Shown here: piece by piece, positions 1 to 9,359 of the stretch | How the letters are laid out: every line of letters starts with the position of its first letter | Numbering within the stretch: position 1 is the stretch's first letter | Source: Vibrio gallaecicus | Lineage (GTDB): Bacteria; Pseudomonadota; Gammaproteobacteria; Enterobacterales; Vibrionaceae | Reading direction: 5' to 3' | Length of the DNA: 64,000 bases | NCBI RefSeq assembly: GCF_024347495.1 | Contig: NZ_AP025490.1 | Location: 1,302,001-1,366,000, forward strand | The notes under the pieces: generated by a model | Databases searched by the model: none | What the model was told of the DNA's origin: nothing | The model's input: only the letters and a program-made list of their open reading frames with translations | Translations under genes and position numbers: made by a program

Positions 1-1113
1 ACCTACAATGTAGATTGCAAATTCATCTTTAAGTCGAGTTACTTGTTCTTTTGTTAGACCAGAGAAAGAGAACATGCCGTTTTGACGTTCGATGAACGTG
101 AAGTCTGCGTCTACACCTTCAGCTTTTAGTGTCGTTACAAAAAGCTCACGCATTTCTTGGATGCGATCACGCATCTCAGCAACCTCAGCTTCCCATTCTG
201 CTCGTAAATCTGCATTACCTAAAATATGAGTAACTACAGCACTGCCGTGAGCTGGTGGGTTTGAGTAGATAGAGCGGATGATGCTCTTGATTTGAGAGAA
301 TGCAGTTGTTGCGATATCTGCTGATTCAGCAACAAGAGTGAATGCACCTACACGTTCGTTGTATAGACCGAAGTTCTTAGAGAAAGAACTCGCGACTAAA
401 ATCTCTTTGTTGTACTTAGCAAAAGTACGAAGACCAGCGGCATCTTCTTCAACACCTTTAGCAAAACCTTGGTAAGCAAAATCGAATAAAGGTAGTAACT
501 CTTTTTCTGCTACCAATTTGGCTAGAGTTTCCCACTCATCAGCAGTTGGGTCGATACCTGTAGGGTTATGACAGCAACCGTGTAGAAGCACGATGTCACC
601 AGCTGATGCTTTTTCTAAGTCAGCAACCATGCCCGCAAAATCTTTGTCTTTTGTTTCTGCATTGTAGTAGCTGTATTGAGCGGTTTCGATGCCGGCAGCA
701 GCGAATACACCATTGTGGTTTGCCCAAGTTGGGTTACTGATCCAAATTTTCGCATCGCCCAGTTGACGCTTGATGAACTCACCAGCAACACGTAATGCAC
801 CTGTGCCACCAGGAGCTTGAGCTGTTTTAGCACGTAGACCAGATACGATTTCTGAATCAGCACCGAAAAGTAGTTTCTGAACGGCAAGGCCGTATTCAGC
901 CGTACCTTCAATTGTTAGGTAAGATTTTGTTTTTTCATTCTCAAGAAGCGAAGCTTCTGCTTTCTTTACTGTTTTAAGAACCGGAGTTTGACCGTCTTCA
1001 TTTTTGTAGATACCAACACCTAGGTTGATTTTTTCAGCACGAGTATCTTTTTTAAATTCTTCAGTTAGTCCGAGAATTGGGTCTGCAGGAGCAGCTAAAA
1101 CTTTTTCAAACAT
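1..1113 (-). CDS. aspC: Aspartate/aromatic aminotransferase, C-terminus cut by window edge
   Basis: This is a PLP-dependent class I aminotransferase that interconverts aspartate and 2-oxoglutarate with oxaloacetate and glutamate, and in this family often also acts on tyrosine and phenylalanine. The reading frame opens with [20 protein letters not shown] and runs for 371 codons to base 1. The family is about 396 residues long, so roughly 25 residues lie outside the window. The motifs HGCCHNPTG and the PLP-lysine motif [15 protein letters not shown] are both present. A sigma-70-like promoter lies about 50 bases upstream of the start. The aromatic permease and TyrR further along fit a role in aromatic amino acid metabolism, but that link is inference. 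Confidence 0.95.
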   Translation of the reverse strand, partial: MFEKVLAAPADPILGLTEEFKKDTRAEKINLGVGIYKNEDGQTPVLKTVKKAEASLLENEKTKSYLTIEGTAEYGLAVQKLLFGADSEIVSGLRAKTAQAPGGTGALRVAGEFIKRQLGDAKIWISNPTWANHNGVFAAAGIETAQYSYYNAETKDKDFAGMVADLEKASAGDIVLLHGCCHNPTGIDPTADEWETLAKLVAEKELLPLFDFAYQGFAKGVEEDAAGLRTFAKYNKEILVASSFSKNFGLYNERVGAFTLVAESADIATTAFSQIKSIIRSIYSNPPAHGSAVVTHILGNADLRAEWEAEVAEMRDRIQEMRELFVTTLKAEGVDADFTFIERQNGMFSFSGLTKEQVTRLKDEFAIYIVG

Positions 1114-1160
1114 AATCTTCATCCATGTCAATTGAAGGGAGGATAGTAACAACTCCAGTA

Positions 1161-1189
1161 TTTATACCTGTAAGGTTTTTTTAAGACAA
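1161..1189 (-). promoter_or_regulatory. Probable sigma-70 promoter of aspC
   Basis: Read on the minus strand, TTGTCT (1184-1189) is followed after exactly 17 bases by TATAAA (1161-1166). The spacing and both hexamers fit a housekeeping promoter, and the site lies about 50 bases from the aspC start codon. This is a sequence match only. Confidence 0.6.
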
Positions 1190-1260
1190 CATGAAGCGAA
1201 CAGAAAAGTAAAAAAAAGTCAGTTTGAGAGCGATTATTCAATCAAGACTAAAGTTTTCAT

Positions 1261-1294
1261 AAAAAAGCCCCTAATGAGGTGCTCATTAGGGGCT
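1261..1294 (-). terminator. Intrinsic terminator of the HD-GYP gene
   Basis: A perfect 13-bp stem (1266-1278 with 1282-1294) encloses a 3-base loop. On the minus strand it is followed by six T residues. It lies just beyond the stop codon of the HD-GYP gene and insulates aspC from it. Confidence 0.9.
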
Positions 1295-1321
1295 GAAAAT
1301 TCGTGTTTTGTAAGCAATGAA

Positions 1322-2824
1322 TTAAACAGGCTGGGTTATGAAGCTTTCTCGCTCTAATTCACTCAAATCAGCCTTGCCATCTTTATAATTTGACGCGATA
1401 TCCACAAACTTGTCTTCAACCGCTAAGAAAGCGTCAACTACTTGAGGGTCAAAATGTGTACCATTACCTTCAAGAATAATGCTTTTTGCTTTGTCATGAG
1501 AAAATGCGGGTTTATAGATACGCTTTGAAATGAGAGCATCATAGACATCAGCAAGGGCCATTAAACGCCCTGATAACGGGATATCTTCACCTGAAAGCTG
1601 ATTAGGGTAACCAGAGCCATTCCATTTCTCATGGTGCGTTAAGGAGATTTCTTTGGCGACCCTAAGAAATGAACTGCTTCCTAATTGTTTTTCAGCTATA
1701 GAAAGTGCTTCTGCACCAATTTTAGGGTGACCTTTCATTATCTCAAACTCTTCATCCGTCAGCTTCCCTGGCTTAAGTAGTACATTGTCAGGAATACCGA
1801 CTTTGCCTACATCATGAAGTGGCGCTGATTTATACAGTAATTCAATATATTGAGGGCTGAGTAACGAGGAGTGCTTGTCAGATAAACTGAGGTGCTCGGC
1901 GAGTACTTTGACATATTCTTGGGTTCTTAATATGTGAGCGCCAGTTTCATTGTCTCGTGATTCAGCCAGTGCCGATAAACTCACAATTGCAACATCACGT
2001 GTAGTTTTTACTTCAGTTTGTGCTGACTCTAGGCTATCAAGCATCGAGTTTGTTAAAGAAGCCATTGAGCCGAGTTCATCGTAGCCAAAGATAGGCAGCC
2101 TAACGTTAGTATCACCTTTTGTTACCTTTTCTAATGAACACTCTTGACTGAGTAAAACTCGTTTAATGAGCTTACTCCATAGCATCATGATGGTAACAGC
2201 ATAGCCAGCCAGTACTACAGATAGAAATATAAACTCTTTAATGACACTGATTTTTCCAGTTCCATCTAGCAAACGGGCTGGGTTGTGTTCTAACCAAAAT
2301 ACATCTTTTACAGCAACCATTGTGAGCATTGTAGTTAGTGTACCCAGTAGCAATACGACTAACCAAATCATTTGCTTTACTAAAGAGATACGCTGACCTG
2401 ACAATGAAAAATCGAATTGACCAGTACGATCCATTTCGTCCATTTGAGCAAGTTTAGCAACTAGCTGTAAAATCGTTCCAGTGAAAAAGCCGAACAAAGA
2501 CATTCCAAACAACACTTTTAGATTGCTGTCTATTGGGAAATCGTAACTCATACTGTAATAGAGAGCGAAAGGGACACTTGCGGCAAAGAATAGAGTGGTG
2601 TCTAACTGAGCAAACTTTGTTTCTTTTACTAAGGGATGTTTAGTGAGCACAAAGTGCCGGATCAGAAACATGATCGAAAATACGATACTGACGTGTGTTA
2701 AGACTTCTTGCGCAGTAAGCGTTTCTAACATCGGGCATACTCGCCCGCCATATATACCAAATAAAGCACCCGCAATAACGTATAACTTGAACGTTAAAGA
2801 CGCATTATAGTTTGATTTATCCAT
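1322..2824 (-). CDS. Membrane HD-GYP domain protein, probable c-di-GMP phosphodiesterase
   Basis: The predicted job is hydrolysis of cyclic di-GMP at the inner membrane. The N-terminal half carries several hydrophobic segments (about residues 10-27, 40-60, 75-95, 105-125, 150-170 and 195-215), then a HAMP-like linker (about 221-270). The C-terminal HD-GYP domain has the metal-binding HD pair in HDVGKVGIPD (HD at about 337-338) and an intact GYP in NGSGYP (about 405-407), so it looks catalytically competent. I start it at base 2824 because AAAAGGG lies 7 bases upstream; an in-frame ATG at 2866 would add 14 residues but has a poor ribosome site. The membrane sensor region is not one I recognise, so the signal is unknown. 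Tandem repeats lie upstream. Confidence 0.88.
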   Translation of the reverse strand: MDKSNYNASLTFKLYVIAGALFGIYGGRVCPMLETLTAQEVLTHVSIVFSIMFLIRHFVLTKHPLVKETKFAQLDTTLFFAASVPFALYYSMSYDFPIDSNLKVLFGMSLFGFFTGTILQLVAKLAQMDEMDRTGQFDFSLSGQRISLVKQMIWLVVLLLGTLTTMLTMVAVKDVFWLEHNPARLLDGTGKISVIKEFIFLSVVLAGYAVTIMMLWSKLIKRVLLSQECSLEKVTKGDTNVRLPIFGYDELGSMASLTNSMLDSLESAQTEVKTTRDVAIVSLSALAESRDNETGAHILRTQEYVKVLAEHLSLSDKHSSLLSPQYIELLYKSAPLHDVGKVGIPDNVLLKPGKLTDEEFEIMKGHPKIGAEALSIAEKQLGSSSFLRVAKEISLTHHEKWNGSGYPNQLSGEDIPLSGRLMALADVYDALISKRIYKPAFSHDKAKSIILEGNGTHFDPQVVDAFLAVEDKFVDIASNYKDGKADLSELERESFITQPV

Positions 2825-2918
2825 GGATAAGCCCTTTTGTAAATTCGCGCTAGTACCTTTATTCATGCTCGCAGCTTTAATTACGCTAGTATCTCATTTT
2901 CACTAATATCATTATTTT

Positions 2919-2995
2919 CGACATAGTTTTTTACTAGCGGCATAGCACTTTATTAGCGATTTAGTTCTTTTACTAGCGACATAGTTCTTTGCTAA
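2919..2995. repeat. Four imperfect 19-20 bp tandem repeats upstream of the HD-GYP gene
   Basis: Four head-to-tail units start at 2919, 2938, 2957 and 2977. The consensus is close to CGACATAGTTCTTTACTAG, and units differ by a few substitutions and one inserted base. The period is close to two turns of the helix, so equivalent bases face the same side of the DNA. The rest of the gap between 2825 and 3213 is AT-rich, and I recognise nothing else in it. Confidence 0.8.
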
Positions 2996-3213
2996 TTAGA
3001 CGCTGATTTCTGCATTGTAGTTGATGCTAGCAAGCGATAGCCATAACTGTGATGAATAAAGACCGGGGATTCTATCGGTAGATTTCACATAATGATATAA
3101 AAAATTTAACAATAAAAAGTATAGGTAAATCGAGTGCAGAAATAAAAATAGCTCCTAACGATATTTAGGAGCTATAACCAATTGATAAAATTGTATTTAA
3201 TAGGGTTTGCGCG

Positions 3214-3513
3214 TTATTTTTTAAGATTTATTTGTGACTCAATAGAGTCTGTTTCTATATTTGGGTGCGAAGCTAACTTGTCCGTAGCCCACTCATTAAT
3301 GTGCTTTAAAATCGCAGAAACAGCCTGTTTTTTGGAAACTGTTTGTCCCTGTTCTACTTCTAGTTTCTGTTTTGGGTGAGAACCTGTTGAATCTTCAGCA
3401 ATGTGTAACCAGTCTGGATGCCAGTAATACGGTTGTCCGCTTGGTGCAGTCCAACTATGAACACCATTTGATTCACCTTTGTAATCTAACTGTTCTGCAT
3501 CTATTTTTTTCAT
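3214..3513 (-). CDS. Small conserved-looking hypothetical protein, 99 residues
   Basis: I do not recognise this protein. It is soluble and charged, with an aromatic-rich segment around residues 20-40 (SWTAPSGQPYYWHPDWLHIA) and a helical, lysine/glutamate-rich second half. No signal peptide or membrane segment is visible. The start ATG at 3513 has only a weak GAG-type ribosome site. It is divergent from the MocR-type regulator gene, and a perfect CRP-type palindrome lies between the two starts, which supports it being expressed. No function can be assigned. Confidence 0.6.
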   Translation of the reverse strand: MKKIDAEQLDYKGESNGVHSWTAPSGQPYYWHPDWLHIAEDSTGSHPKQKLEVEQGQTVSKKQAVSAILKHINEWATDKLASHPNIETDSIESQINLKK

Positions 3514-3595
3514 TGTTATCTCGCATAATTTGTAGGGTTAGAAACATGACTAATTAGGTCATGTAATCCAACTTAGCAGAGCAGACAAAGTTATC

Positions 3596-3611
3596 TGTGA
3601 TTTATTTCACA
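3596..3611. promoter_or_regulatory. CRP-cAMP binding site, perfect core match
   Basis: TGTGATTTATTTCACA matches both half sites of the CRP consensus TGTGA-N6-TCACA exactly. It lies 85 bases from the start of the leftward hypothetical gene and about 100 bases from the start of the rightward MocR-type regulator, so it could serve either or both. Confidence 0.75.
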
Positions 3612-3713
3612 CAATTACCGAAATTTACTGCAATGGTTTCGTTCGGTAGGTTCGAGAACTCACTTAATGTTAGAGTATCCAGTTGATTGAATTTATTAAG
3701 GTAGTTGTATTAC

Positions 3714-5117
3714 ATGGCACGTTATGAAGAACTGGCAAAGGATATCCGAGATCAGATCGCAAATAATACTTGGCGATCGGGTGAAAAGATCCCTTCAGTT
3801 CGAATGAGCTGCCGAAACTACAATGTAAGCAACAGCACCGTACTTCAAGCTTATCAATTACTGGAAAGCCAAGGTTGGATAACAGCAAAACCTCAATCGG
3901 GATATTTTGTGACCCCAAGAGTGGATGGCGTTCAAAGTAAGCCTGAAGAAACCAAAGAAAAAAAAGCTATTAATGATCGATTGTTTGATTTTTTAAAGTC
4001 GAGCTCTGCAGAAGGGGTGGTTCCTTTTGGCTCCGCTTTTCCAGATCCGGCTTTATTTCCACTTCCAGCGTTGACTCGTAACCTAGCTAGCGCAGGACGA
4101 AAGATGACAGGCGCTAGCTTGATAGACAATCTTCCCCCAGGAAGTGAGTCATTACGCCGTCAGATTGCACAGCGTTACCTTCAGCAGGGTATCACCGTGA
4201 GTCATCAAGATATCGTCATTACTTCTGGGGCAATGGAGGCTCTTAATCTTAGCTTGCAGGCGGTTACGCAAGCGGGTGATAACGTTGTGATTGAGTCTCC
4301 GGCTTTTTATGGTGCATTGCAGGCGATTGAAAGGTTAGGGTTGAATCCAATTGAAGTTGATGTATGCCCAGAAAATGGACTGGATATAGAACAGTTTTCC
4401 CGTGTTTTAGAAAGCCATGATGTGAAGGCTTGTTGGTTGATGACAACATTCCAAAATCCTACCGGAACCAGCTTATCAAATGAGCAAAAACAAGAAGTGG
4501 TTCGAATTGCGGCTCAACATAATGCTTACATTATTGAAGATGATGTATATGGGGATTTGTATTACTCTGAAGTGAAACCTAAACCACTTAAAGCATTCGA
4601 TAAATCAGACTCTGTATTACTATGTGGTTCGTATTCTAAGAGTTTATGTCCAGGTTACCGAGTCGGTTGGGTGGTGAGCACGCGCTTTACTGATCCCATA
4701 CAAAAGCTTCAATTGATGTCTACTTTGTCGAGCAGTGCACCAGTTCAGCTTGGCATTGCTCACTTTCTTACACATGAAAGCTATGATAATCACCTACGTA
4801 AATTAAGGAAAAATCTCATTACGCGGAAAGAAGCGTTTATTGAGCAGCTAAAAAGATACTTTCCTCAAAATATTAAAATACTTGAACCAGATGGCGGGTA
4901 TTTCATATGGGTTCGCTTTGATCCTCCTTTCGACAGTAATACGTTTTATCAACAAGCTATCGCAGAAGGGATAAGTGTTGCATCGGGTGATTTGTTTAGC
5001 GAAAACGGAAGTGTGGATCATGCTATTAGATTGAATTTTTCCTATGAACTCACCGAGCAAAAGGATGAGGCGTTGAGATTATTGGGTAAGCTTGCACATC
5101 GACTTAATTATTTATAG
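3714..5117 (+). CDS. GntR/MocR-family regulator with aminotransferase-like domain
   Basis: This is a fusion of an N-terminal winged helix-turn-helix (about residues 1-75, with the PSVR recognition region) and a class I aminotransferase fold (about 100-465). The PLP-binding lysine is retained in CGSYSKSLCPGYRVGW at about residue 309, and the NPTG motif is present around 248-251. Proteins of this type (PdxR, GabR and E. coli YdcR are relatives) usually sense an amino compound or PLP through the aminotransferase domain and regulate nearby genes. I start at ATG 3714; TTG at 3705 is also in frame but sits too close to the AAGG sequence. The regulated target is unknown; the small membrane protein just downstream is one candidate. 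Confidence 0.88.
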   Translation: MARYEELAKDIRDQIANNTWRSGEKIPSVRMSCRNYNVSNSTVLQAYQLLESQGWITAKPQSGYFVTPRVDGVQSKPEETKEKKAINDRLFDFLKSSSAEGVVPFGSAFPDPALFPLPALTRNLASAGRKMTGASLIDNLPPGSESLRRQIAQRYLQQGITVSHQDIVITSGAMEALNLSLQAVTQAGDNVVIESPAFYGALQAIERLGLNPIEVDVCPENGLDIEQFSRVLESHDVKACWLMTTFQNPTGTSLSNEQKQEVVRIAAQHNAYIIEDDVYGDLYYSEVKPKPLKAFDKSDSVLLCGSYSKSLCPGYRVGWVVSTRFTDPIQKLQLMSTLSSSAPVQLGIAHFLTHESYDNHLRKLRKNLITRKEAFIEQLKRYFPQNIKILEPDGGYFIWVRFDPPFDSNTFYQQAIAEGISVASGDLFSENGSVDHAIRLNFSYELTEQKDEALRLLGKLAHRLNYL

Positions 5118-5300
5118 CTCCGAATAACTAATTTTGGTCGCTTTGGTAGTTGTCTTCTACCTTGAGGGGTTTAAATTCATATTTTATAGACAGAGCTCTC
5201 ACCACATAAACTGTATGGCTTGTTAGCGCTAGAACTGTACGCCTTTGTTCGACGAAAACTGTGTTCCAATATATATAGATTAATAATTGGAGATACGACA

Positions 5301-5510
5301 ATGTTGAATACACAAATGGGAAATGAAGTTAAGTTAATTCTAGTGGCTATTGTATGCGCTTTATTACTCATTATTGGACACGTATTACTTGCTAAAGCAT
5401 TTGCAGATATGGCTTGGGCGGAATACACAACCGCTGCTATCCCATTTGTTATGCTTGCAATTTGTGGTGTCGCCATCAAATTTGCAGCTTCTCAAGATAT
5501 CGACTCTTAG
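5301..5510 (+). CDS. Small two-helix membrane protein, 69 residues
   Basis: The start at 5301 is set by GGAG at 5289-5292, eight bases upstream. A longer in-frame start at 5220 has no ribosome site. The protein has two hydrophobic helices (about residues 10-30 and 42-62) separated by a short loop (AKAFADMAWAEY), and ends in a polar SQDIDS tail. It reads like a bitopic or hairpin inner membrane protein. I do not recognise the family. It follows the MocR-type gene by 183 bases and is closed by its own terminator, so it is probably a separate transcription unit. Confidence 0.65.
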   Translation: MLNTQMGNEVKLILVAIVCALLLIIGHVLLAKAFADMAWAEYTTAAIPFVMLAICGVAIKFAASQDIDS

Positions 5511-5568
5511 CCGTGAGTCTTTAATTTTTGCATTTGTTCTAGGCTCTTGCGAATAATCCATCAAAAGA

Positions 5569-5599
5569 AAGCTCTACTATATTTAGGTGGAGCTTTTTT
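5569..5599 (+). terminator. Intrinsic terminator
   Basis: The stem AAGCTCTAC/GTGGAGCTT (5569-5577 with 5587-5595, one wobble pair) is followed by a T run. It ends the transcription unit of the small membrane protein. Confidence 0.8.
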
Positions 5600-5627
5600 A
5601 TTTGAATAAAAAAATCAATTATGATTT

Positions 5628-5680
5628 GCCCAGCCCAGCCCAGCCCAGCCCAGCCCAGCCCAGCCCAGCCCAGCCCAGCC
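5628..5680. repeat. Pentanucleotide microsatellite (CAGCC)10
   Basis: Ten uninterrupted copies of CAGCC occupy 5631-5680, preceded by a partial unit. The tract is very GC-rich in an AT-rich intergenic region. It lies outside any gene I can support, about 290 bases upstream of the secreted-protein gene at 5969. The stretch from 5681 to 5968 holds no other feature I can name. Confidence 0.95.
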
Positions 5681-5968
5681 GTCATCATTCCATTAAAAAA
5701 TTACATATCTGGTGATAATTAATTCCCCTTATCAATGTAAGGAATTGTAAGTAATAAGTTGCACTAACTTGGGTAGCGTATCACTTACTGACAATTGTTT
5801 GACCGAAGACTTTAAGGCTCTAGCCCAACATGTTTCTTATTCATAAAGAATGTCGCCAATAAACTGCCTATATCATTAATTTAGCCAGAAAATAAAGGGC
5901 TTACAGTGGCTTACAAATTGAAAAAATCTATACCGTACAATCACTAAGGATTAAACGGAGGGTAAGAC

Positions 5969-6664
5969 ATGAAAGTAAAGCTTATTGCATTAGCTCTATT
6001 AACAACGAGTGTATATGCAGATGAAATTGAAGTAGATCTAGAACGTTTGAGTAATGTATCAACGGTACAGGCAATGAATTTGTCTATTGAAAGCGAATTT
6101 ATTGGTTATGAATTAGACGAGGGTAAATACCGTTACGCAAGAGATGTTGAATTAGACGGTCTAGATTGGGCATTTTGGTATGGTGACAAACAGTCGGTCA
6201 CTAAACCCAGTACTTATATGATCAGTGATGTGGTTGAGGTAGGTGAAATAAAAACAGTCGTATCGGATAGCTCTAAAAACGCGACTTCGAACCGATACTT
6301 TTGGCAAGGAGGCGGATCGGAAGATTACTTGAATCAGCTATCTTACGCAGGGCTAATACAGAGGAATGGCGGTTTTTCATTTCAAGTTCAGCCTGAATTT
6401 AACGGGAAATACTCACTTGAGCTTTACACACACAATTGGCTTTCGTCTGCTGATGTTACAGCTTGTGTAGCAAATGAATGTATCACTATTCAAAATGACA
6501 TTTCATTTCATATGACCAGTATTAAAAACACCATTATTTTTGAAATTAAGAACCCCGATGAAGTGGTGGATATCACATTTAAAAGACATTATAGACAGTT
6601 TGATTTTGAAACCTCGCAAGGTTATCACGGCTTAGAAGCAATCCAACTAAAAGAGGTTCAGTAA
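5969..6664 (+). CDS. Secreted hypothetical protein paired with an S1 protease
   Basis: I do not recognise the family. The protein has a clear Sec signal peptide (MKVKLIALALLTTSVYA, cleaved before DEIEV), so it is exported. The mature part is about 214 residues, rich in aromatic residues and alternating polar/hydrophobic stretches that suggest a beta-sandwich. It has two cysteines close together (CVANEC) that could form a disulfide. GGAGG at a good distance sets the start. The gene ends one base before the next start codon, so it is translationally coupled to the trypsin-like protease. A partner, inhibitor or substrate-binding subunit are all possible roles; none is shown. Confidence 0.75.
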   Translation: MKVKLIALALLTTSVYADEIEVDLERLSNVSTVQAMNLSIESEFIGYELDEGKYRYARDVELDGLDWAFWYGDKQSVTKPSTYMISDVVEVGEIKTVVSDSSKNATSNRYFWQGGGSEDYLNQLSYAGLIQRNGGFSFQVQPEFNGKYSLELYTHNWLSSADVTACVANECITIQNDISFHMTSIKNTIIFEIKNPDEVVDITFKRHYRQFDFETSQGYHGLEAIQLKEVQ

Positions 6665-6665
6665 T

Positions 6666-7826
6666 ATGAGAACAGTTATTCTTGCATCCGCTATTCTGAC
6701 CGCTTTTTCTGCTCATGCTGGTTTAGGTAAAATGGACCGTTCAGTAAGCCAACATAAAGCATTTGCTTTACAGACGCAGTTTGATTTTGCATGTCACATG
6801 AATGCTGGTTCAGCTACTTTGATAGACCCTTACTGGGTTATTACCGCGAACCATGTGTCTGGGGCTAAAAGTGAAGGCTACGAAAATGCTGTGACTTGTT
6901 TTTCTTACGAGAAAGATGAAGAAGGTAAGTATAAAGTTGTTCATACATCACGTGCGACTACCGATCCAAAAGGGGAGTGGGGAGAATATGAATTTACGGA
7001 TGGATTTTATGATTTCGCACTTGTCCGTCTAGATACACCAATTACCGGTATTAGGCCCGCTAAGCTGCCTGAAAAAGGGATGTTTGATCACTCAGAAATA
7101 TATGAAGTGAACAGCGTAGGCTTTGGTAATTACAATGGACGTAATGGTGGTCAAAAATTTGTTAAGTACAACGATACTGATAAAAAATGGCTAGCGGAGT
7201 ACAAATATGATCCAGTGATTTTGCCTCAAAGTGATTTGCAATGGTTGATTATCCATGGTGATTCAGGTTCAGGTATCACCATTGAGCGAGAAGGTGAGTT
7301 CTATATCATCGGTGAAATTGGCTTACAATATTATGGTGAGCTTGGCTGGCAAGATACATTTGATGATGTAATTGGTCGGTTAGATTCACTGAACCATGAT
7401 ATGAAAAAACATGGTTTCAGCTACTCTGAATCGGTTGAACTACAGAAAGTGAAATGGACATCTACCACACAGAATGATGTTGAAAATCTTCATGCTTTCT
7501 ATAGTTATTGGAAAGCGAAAAATATGGATTTCAATAATACATATTGGACGGAAGATGGAGGTATTTACAATACCGCTTACGCAACGTCAGGGGCGAAATA
7601 CACTTTTGAAACTGTGATTCCTGCAAATCCGAAAGCACCTGCGTTTGATGTTTTTGTAAATGGACGCCAAGTTGCTCATAACATTAAAGCTGACAAGGAA
7701 AGTTTATTCCTTAAAGTGAATGCTTTTGAGCAAAAGGGTGATCAAATGGTGATTGAGTTTAAACCGTTAGAAAAGACGAATGAGAAGATCTTACTGGATC
7801 ACTTCTTGATCCGTACTGCTGAGTAG
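6666..7826 (+). CDS. Secreted trypsin-like serine protease (S1 family) with C-terminal extension
   Basis: The signal peptide is MRTVILASAILTAFSAHA. The chymotrypsin-type catalytic triad is complete: His63 in ITANHVSG, Asp116 in YDFALVRLD and Ser200 in HGDSGSG. Only two cysteines (about residues 43 and 78) appear in the protease domain, so it probably has a single disulfide. After the protease domain (about 20-250) there is a further domain of roughly 135 residues of likely beta structure, with no family I can name. Vibrios secrete several trypsin-like proteases with C-terminal extensions (VesB-type), and this resembles that pattern, but the tail here lacks an obvious GlyGly-CTERM sorting signal. 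It is co-transcribed with the preceding secreted protein. Confidence 0.88.
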   Translation: MRTVILASAILTAFSAHAGLGKMDRSVSQHKAFALQTQFDFACHMNAGSATLIDPYWVITANHVSGAKSEGYENAVTCFSYEKDEEGKYKVVHTSRATTDPKGEWGEYEFTDGFYDFALVRLDTPITGIRPAKLPEKGMFDHSEIYEVNSVGFGNYNGRNGGQKFVKYNDTDKKWLAEYKYDPVILPQSDLQWLIIHGDSGSGITIEREGEFYIIGEIGLQYYGELGWQDTFDDVIGRLDSLNHDMKKHGFSYSESVELQKVKWTSTTQNDVENLHAFYSYWKAKNMDFNNTYWTEDGGIYNTAYATSGAKYTFETVIPANPKAPAFDVFVNGRQVAHNIKADKESLFLKVNAFEQKGDQMVIEFKPLEKTNEKILLDHFLIRTAE

Positions 7827-7888
7827 ACGTAGATTAAAGCTCATATTTAAGCTTGTATCATAGGCTTTTATTAAATAAGACGTATAAA

Positions 7889-7916
7889 AAAAACCTCCGC
7901 ATAAACGGAGGTTTTT
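7889..7916. terminator. Bidirectional intrinsic terminator
   Basis: The stem core CCTCCG/CGGAGG is flanked by an A tract on the left and a T tract on the right (7889-7899 with 7906-7916). It can stop both the protease operon and the convergent asnS gene. Confidence 0.9.
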
Positions 7917-7958
7917 ATTTATCTGTTACTGACTTCTTTAAGTAAGAATTAGCCGATA

Positions 7959-9359
7959 TTAGAAGTTCGCAGAGCGTGGTGTACGTGGGAACGGGATAAC
8001 GTCACGAACGTTACCCATGCCAGTTACGTAAGACACTAGACGCTCAAAACCAAGACCGAAGCCTGCGTGAGGCACTGTGCCGTATTTACGTAGGTCGCGG
8101 TACCAGCTCATGTGCTCAGGGTCGATACCCATACCAATCATGCGCTCGTCTAGAATGTCTAGACGCTCTTCACGTTGTGCACCACCGATGATTTCACCGA
8201 TACCTGGTGCAAGTACGTCCATAGCTGCAACTGTTTTGCCGTCATCGTTTAAGCGCATGTAGAAAGCTTTGATGTCTTTCGGGTAGTTCTTAACGATAAC
8301 AGGAGCTTTAAAGTGCTCTTCAGCTAGGTAACGCTCATGCTCAGAAGACATGTCGATGCCCCACTCAACGTCAAATTCAAACTTCTTACCAGAGTCTAGT
8401 AGAATTTGGATTGCGTCAGTGTAGTCAACTTGTGCGAAATCAGCGTCTACGAATTGCTCTAGACGAGTGATTGCTTCTTTGTCGATGCGAGAAGCGAAGA
8501 ACTCAAGGTCATCACGGCGCTCTTCAAGAACAGCGGCGAAAACGTACTTAAGCATGTCTTCAGCCAGCTTCGCTACATCGTCAAGGTCTGCAAACGCAAC
8601 TTCAGGCTCAACCATCCAGAACTCAGCTAGGTGGCGGCTTGTGTTTGAGTTTTCAGCACGGAACGTAGGGCCGAACGTGTAAACCTTGCTTAGTGCACAA
8701 GCGTAAGCTTCAGCATTAAGTTGGCCAGATACTGTTAGGAAAGTTTCTTTACCGAAGAAATCTTCGTTGAAGTCCACTTTGCCTTCGTCAGTGCGAGGTA
8801 GGTTTTCCATGTCTAGCGTAGATACGCGGAACATTTCACCAGCGCCTTCTGCATCAGATGCAGTGATAAGCGGTGCTGAAGTCCAGAAGAAGCCTTGCTC
8901 GTGGTAGAAACGGTGAATCGCTTGAGATAAGCAGTTACGTACACGTGCTACTGCGCCGATCACGTTTGTACGTGGGCGTAGGTGAGCAACTTCACGAAGG
9001 TATTCGATAGAGTGACGTGTCTTAGCCATTGGGTAAGTGTCAGCGTCTTCAACCCAGCCAACAACTTTAACGTCAGTTGCTGCTAGTTCGAAGTCTTGAC
9101 CTTTCGCAGGAGACTCAACAATCTTACCAGTTACTTCAACAGAGCAGCCAGTTGTTAGCTTTAATACTTCGTCTTCGTAATTATTAAGATTATTAGGAAC
9201 CACGGCCTGAATCGGGTCGAAACAAGAGCCGTCATAAATGGCAAGGAAAGAGATTCCAGCTTTGGAATCACGACGTGAACGGATCCAGCCGCGAACAGTT
9301 ACTTCACTGTCTACCGCTAGCTTGCCGCCAAGTACGTCTGTTACAGGCGCGTAAGTCAT
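7959..9359 (-). CDS. asnS: Asparaginyl-tRNA synthetase
   Basis: This cytoplasmic class II aminoacyl-tRNA synthetase charges tRNA-Asn with asparagine. The N-terminal OB-fold ([15 protein letters not shown]) is followed by the catalytic core with motif 2 ([17 protein letters not shown]) and motif 3 (GFGLGFERL). With the start at 9359 the protein is 466 residues, the same length as the E. coli enzyme. An in-frame ATG at 9377 would add six residues, but its only good GGAG lies inside those codons, 12 bases ahead of the chosen start. The gene is monocistronic and faces the protease operon across a shared terminator. Confidence 0.97.
   Translation of the reverse strand: MTYAPVTDVLGGKLAVDSEVTVRGWIRSRRDSKAGISFLAIYDGSCFDPIQAVVPNNLNNYEDEVLKLTTGCSVEVTGKIVESPAKGQDFELAATDVKVVGWVEDADTYPMAKTRHSIEYLREVAHLRPRTNVIGAVARVRNCLSQAIHRFYHEQGFFWTSAPLITASDAEGAGEMFRVSTLDMENLPRTDEGKVDFNEDFFGKETFLTVSGQLNAEAYACALSKVYTFGPTFRAENSNTSRHLAEFWMVEPEVAFADLDDVAKLAEDMLKYVFAAVLEERRDDLEFFASRIDKEAITRLEQFVDADFAQVDYTDAIQILLDSGKKFEFDVEWGIDMSSEHERYLAEEHFKAPVIVKNYPKDIKAFYMRLNDDGKTVAAMDVLAPGIGEIIGGAQREERLDILDERMIGMGIDPEHMSWYRDLRKYGTVPHAGFGLGFERLVSYVTGMGNVRDVIPFPRTPRSANF

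Noticed and set aside
1166..1186. Possible TyrR box overlapping the aspC promoter (TGTAAG-N6-TTAAGA)
   Set aside because: Only one half resembles the TGTAAA-N6-TTTACA consensus, so the match is too weak to claim.
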